Assembly (NCBI GenBank): GCA_004297555.1
Contig: SCSV01000365.1
Location: forward strand, 1-9,266
Source of the DNA: Salinibacterium sp.
Lineage (GTDB): Bacteria; Actinomycetota; Actinomycetes; Actinomycetales; Microbacteriaceae
Length of the DNA: 9,266 nt
Reading direction: 5' to 3'
The notes beneath the pieces were generated by a model. That model did no database searches and was not told where the DNA came from. It saw only the letters and a list, made by a program, of their open reading frames with translations. The stretch's first letter is position 1; the number at the start of each line of letters is the position of its first letter. The translations under genes were made by a program, and so were the position numbers. Below are positions 6,942 to 9,266 of the stretch, piece after piece.

Positions 6942-6949
6942 CTCCTTCC
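6942..6949 (-). promoter_or_regulatory. Shine-Dalgarno of the small ORF
   Basis: GGAAGGAG read on the - strand, 6 nt from the GTG at 6935. It is the best ribosome site in this part of the window and decides the start of the 25-codon ORF. A 5-bp hairpin (GCGCC/GGCGC, 6963-6976) sits just upstream of it in the presumed 5' leader. Confidence 0.6.
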
Positions 6950-6994
6950 AATTTGATGTGCGGCGCCGAGTGGCGCGGAGACCGACAGTACACG

Positions 6995-7013
6995 AAAACC
7001 GCGCGGCAGCGCG
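6995..7013 (-). terminator. Weak terminator candidate after the nucleotidyltransferase gene
   Basis: On the - strand, CGCGC (7013-7009), loop TGCC, GCGCG (7004-7000), then GG... reading into TTTT (6998-6995). The stem has only 5 bp and the T-run four bases. It lies about 25 nt after the nucleotidyltransferase stop and could separate that gene from the small ORF and rtcB. Low confidence. Confidence 0.25.
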
Positions 7014-7037
7014 AGAGGAGATCGTGTCGCAGAGGAA

Positions 7038-7841
7038 TTACCCGAACTCGTCGAGCGCGCGGAGAAAGAACGCATCGCATTTCTTGATCGACTCTGCGCG
7101 CGGCACGAGTTCGGCGGCCTCGTAGCGTTCGGTCGCGAGCTCAAGTTCCTTGGTGATGAACGAGAGTAGTGACGTGGGCACCGCGCCTGCGCCCATCTCC
7201 CGCGTGAGCGCCTTCAGCGCAACGAGCTCGGCGACCTGCTCTGTGAACGCGTTCGCGACGTCGACTTCGTCGACGAGGGTCTGCAGGTCCATGGGCGGCA
7301 CGCCCGAGTCCGGGTTCTCGCGCAACCAGCGCAGCGTCACGGCCGGGCGCAGCGCGTAGAAGATTCGCTTGAACGAGACGTCGTCCCGGTGCTTGTCCAG
7401 TTGCTGTTGACCGACGTGCAGATAGTGTCGGCCCGCCAGACTTCGGTCATGGACGGTTGCCGCGAGCTCGAGCATCCCATCTCGAAAAGCCTCAACGCCG
7501 AAGTAGATGATCGGGGACCGCAGCCACTCGGTCACTGTTGCGTTGCCCTTAACCATGAGTCGAAGCGCCTTGGCGAGGTCCCAGCCGTTGACATCGAATA
7601 TCGAATCGAGTGGGGTTTCGATGACGTCGCGCCCGGCCCAGGGCGAAAGGTATGAATCGCGGGTTCGAAGGTAGATGAAACGACAGTCATAGTCCGAGTC
7701 CGGCGAGGGAAAGCCCCAGGCACGGCTGCCACTCTCGATCGCCCACGGGATGCTCACCGAGTTCTCGATCGAAACGCCAGCCAGGCGGGCATCGATCTCG
7801 GCCACGATCTGAATGTCCATCGTGGAGGGGATCGTTCTCAT
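7038..7841 (-). CDS. RlaP-type nucleotidyltransferase (DNA polymerase beta superfamily, YcgL-like)
   Basis: A 267-residue protein of the PF10127-type nucleotidyltransferases, named RlaP for association with RNA repair ligases. The active-site pattern is clear near the N-terminus: ESGSRAWGFPSPDSDYDCRF with Gly38-Ser39 and the metal-binding pair Asp50/Asp52, followed by a beta-strand FIYLRT. The later blocks (NGWDLAKALRLMVKGNATVTEWLRSP and the FKRIFYALRPAVTLRWL helix) also match the family. It should transfer a nucleotide to an unknown acceptor, by family association perhaps an RNA end. ATG 7841 is chosen because TAGG lies 9 nt upstream; GTG 7847 and ATG 7820 are alternatives. It lies upstream of rtcB on the same strand, with the 25-codon ORF between them, and 51 nt after the ABC permease gene. 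The biochemical role of this family is not settled, so the RNA-repair role is inference from context. Confidence 0.8.
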   Translation of the reverse strand: MRTIPSTMDIQIVAEIDARLAGVSIENSVSIPWAIESGSRAWGFPSPDSDYDCRFIYLRTRDSYLSPWAGRDVIETPLDSIFDVNGWDLAKALRLMVKGNATVTEWLRSPIIYFGVEAFRDGMLELAATVHDRSLAGRHYLHVGQQQLDKHRDDVSFKRIFYALRPAVTLRWLRENPDSGVPPMDLQTLVDEVDVANAFTEQVAELVALKALTREMGAGAVPTSLLSFITKELELATERYEAAELVPRAESIKKCDAFFLRALDEFG

Positions 7842-7892
7842 GCGCACGAACCTACCGGAGTAGTTGAGCCGGTGAGGGCTGCTCGCCGCCCA

Positions 7893-8948
7893 CTATGCCA
7901 CGCGGCTGCCCCGCGTGAGTCGGCCGGCGGGAGTCTTGATGCGTGCCCACGCGCCGATGAGCGCGCCGCCCGCAAGGAGTGCGTGAATCGTGAGTCCGAC
8001 CGGCCACCCTGGGCTTGTCGTCTTCTCGAGCTTCTTGAGGTTGGGCCCCTCGTCGGTGATCTCCTCGCAATCGCTGTAACTGACCTCGGTCTTGGGCGCG
8101 ACTTGCGCGGAACGCACACCGTACTTGATCTCGCCGAATAGGTCGGTCGGATACCCGTCCCGGTTGTAGTGCGAGGGCACGGCGTCGCCCAGAATCACAT
8201 ACGGGTTCGCGACGAGCGCTCCCCAGAACAAGTCGAAACGGCCGGCCTGTTGCCGGGAGACTTCGGGCGCAGTGGCGCAATTCGTACCCACGCCCTCTGA
8301 GTTGTAGTCGCTGGCGGAGTAGTACTTGTAGGTCACAGTGACTTGGGTCGCGGCACCACCAAGCATGAATGCGATGAGCGTGCCTATGCTAATGGCCGCG
8401 ACCGCGAGGTAGGCGAGCACGATCGAGAACAGCGGGCGGGAAATAAGTGCCGAGAGGCCGACCCCAATCGCCGCGACAACCCCGAGTTCGAACGCGAGCA
8501 CGAGAATCGAGACGACGACAGTGTCGGCGCCGAGGCCGCCGCGCCAGGCGGCGAAGATCAAACACGGTGTCGCGGCGATCAAGAACGTGAGAGCCATGAC
8601 CCAGGCCGCGAGGAACTTGCCCGTGAGCAACTGCCACGTGCTGACCAGAGTGACCTGCGTGGTGGCAAGTGTGCCGGCATCCCGATCCCCATTGATCGCG
8701 TTGCCGCTGAGCGCTGGCGCGACGAGAGTGCCGAGAAGCAACACGAAATAGATCACGATTGAGAAGACGAGGCCGCCTTCGTCGTCTGTTCCTTGGGCGA
8801 ACCCTTGATAGGCCAGATCCGACAGCACCGTGACGATGATCACTAAGACGACGAACACGCCAATGAGCACATACCAGGCAACAGCCCGCATGCGTTGGCG
8901 CAATTCGAGTTCGAGAACGACGCCGGTTCCTTGGATGAATTGCTTCAT
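7893..8948 (-). CDS. ABC-2 type transporter permease
   Basis: A 351-residue membrane protein with six predicted membrane segments (about 23-44, 59-80, 108-130, 143-165, 173-196, 315-334). The block NAINGDRDAGTLATTQV after the second segment, followed by TWQLLTGKFLAAW, is the usual signature of ABC-2 permeases of the GxRExGTLE type. Between segments five and six lies a polar region of about 118 residues, predicted outside the membrane, with two cysteines (Cys224 and Cys294) that could form a disulfide. A basic tail ends the protein inside. ATG 8948 overlaps the ATPase stop by four bases, so both are co-translated. The pair should form an exporter or a membrane-linked ABC complex; no substrate can be inferred. 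It sits 51 nt upstream of the nucleotidyltransferase start on the same strand. Confidence 0.85.
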   Translation of the reverse strand: MKQFIQGTGVVLELELRQRMRAVAWYVLIGVFVVLVIIVTVLSDLAYQGFAQGTDDEGGLVFSIVIYFVLLLGTLVAPALSGNAINGDRDAGTLATTQVTLVSTWQLLTGKFLAAWVMALTFLIAATPCLIFAAWRGGLGADTVVVSILVLAFELGVVAAIGVGLSALISRPLFSIVLAYLAVAAISIGTLIAFMLGGAATQVTVTYKYYSASDYNSEGVGTNCATAPEVSRQQAGRFDLFWGALVANPYVILGDAVPSHYNRDGYPTDLFGEIKYGVRSAQVAPKTEVSYSDCEEITDEGPNLKKLEKTTSPGWPVGLTIHALLAGGALIGAWARIKTPAGRLTRGSRVA

Positions 8949-9266
8949 TTCTCGCTGCCCTTGTTCAGATCGAGGAAGGTGTGTTCGAGATCTCCAACTG
9001 CAGGAGAGAACGCGCTGATCGGCACATTGGCGCGCACGAGTTTGGCCAGCAGCTCCGTCGCCGCGTCTTCCCCGAGTACCGGCACCAGCAGTTCGGTGCG
9101 ATCTTCGGTGATGGCGTCGACGGCGAACCCGGCGCTGACAAGCGCCGCGCGAAGCGCATCCACTTTGCTTGACCGGATGCGCCAGGGTCGCGCGGTTGCT
9201 TTCGTCGCCTCAATCTTTTCTTGCGAGGCGGTCACGCCCCGGTCGAGGTAGACCGCAGCGTCGGCC
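8945..9266 (-). CDS. ABC transporter ATP-binding protein, C-terminal part
   Basis: Only the last 106 residues are in the window; the Walker A, signature and Walker B motifs lie beyond the edge. What is seen begins DAAVYLDRGVTAS, matching the region just after the H-loop in exporter ATPases (CDRAVxLDRG), and ends with DLEHTFLDLNKG, the usual terminal SLEEVFLxL motif of drug-export-type ATPases. Between them is a small regulatory C-terminal domain with an alternating helix-strand pattern. The TGA stop overlaps the permease ATG as ATGA. This ATPase would power the permease encoded next. The assignment rests on the C-terminal motifs plus the gene pair. Confidence 0.8.
   Translation of the reverse strand, partial: ADAAVYLDRGVTASQEKIEATKATARPWRIRSSKVDALRAALVSAGFAVDAITEDRTELLVPVLGEDAATELLAKLVRANVPISAFSPAVGDLEHTFLDLNKGSEK

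Noticed and set aside
6985..6990. TACTGT on the - strand as a -10 box for the small ORF and rtcB
   Set aside because: Position and the preceding TG are suitable, but I find no matching -35 element at 16-18 nt; too weak to list.
7861..7890. Hairpin GGTGAG/CTCGCC in the gap between the ABC permease and nucleotidyltransferase genes
   Set aside because: Six pairs with one wobble only on the + strand RNA, broken on the transcribed strand, and no T-run.

Overview
The window looks like chromosomal DNA from a high-GC actinomycete, most likely a Microbacteriaceae-type organism. This is inferred from GC-rich third codon positions, GTG/TTG starts, ATGA/GTGA stop-start overlaps and protein style; no rRNA or other taxonomic marker is present. 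There is no sign of phage, insertion sequence, tRNA or CRISPR.

Region 1 (1-5459, + strand) is the distal part of a sugar-catabolism operon. In order it holds the C-terminus of an extracellular solute-binding protein, two MalF/MalG-type ABC permeases, a GH4 family NAD/Mn-dependent 6-phospho-glycosidase, a BadF/BcrA-type sugar kinase (probably for GlcNAc) and glucosamine-6-phosphate deaminase (NagB). Four of the genes are joined by 4-bp overlaps or a 2-bp gap, so they are probably co-translated. The enzyme set points to an amino-sugar disaccharide such as chitobiose: unphosphorylated import by ABC transporter, intracellular phosphorylation, GH4 cleavage, then deamination to fructose-6-phosphate. 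A deacetylase (NagA), the transporter ATPase and the regulator are not in the window. A perfect 11-bp stem-loop lies just after the binding-protein gene.

Region 2 (5460-5510) is a short convergent gap with a 15-bp hairpin that probably ends transcription from both sides.

Region 3 (5511-7841, - strand) looks like an RNA-repair locus: an RtcB RNA ligase with all metal and guanylylation residues, and upstream of it a nucleotidyltransferase of the RlaP (RNA-ligase-associated DNA polymerase beta-like) type. The 351-nt gap between them is the most interesting part of the window. It holds a 25-codon ORF with a near-perfect Shine-Dalgarno, followed 16 nt later by a strong intrinsic terminator with a T6 tract, all on the strand of rtcB and upstream of it. 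Seven bases at the end of the small ORF are perfectly complementary to the first arm of the terminator. This is the layout of a translation-coupled attenuator that could switch rtcB on when ribosomes stall.

Region 4 (7893-9266, - strand) is an ABC-2 type exporter: the permease and the C-terminus of its ATPase, overlapping by 4 bp. It is transcribed in the same direction as the RNA-repair genes, with 51 nt between the permease stop and the nucleotidyltransferase start.
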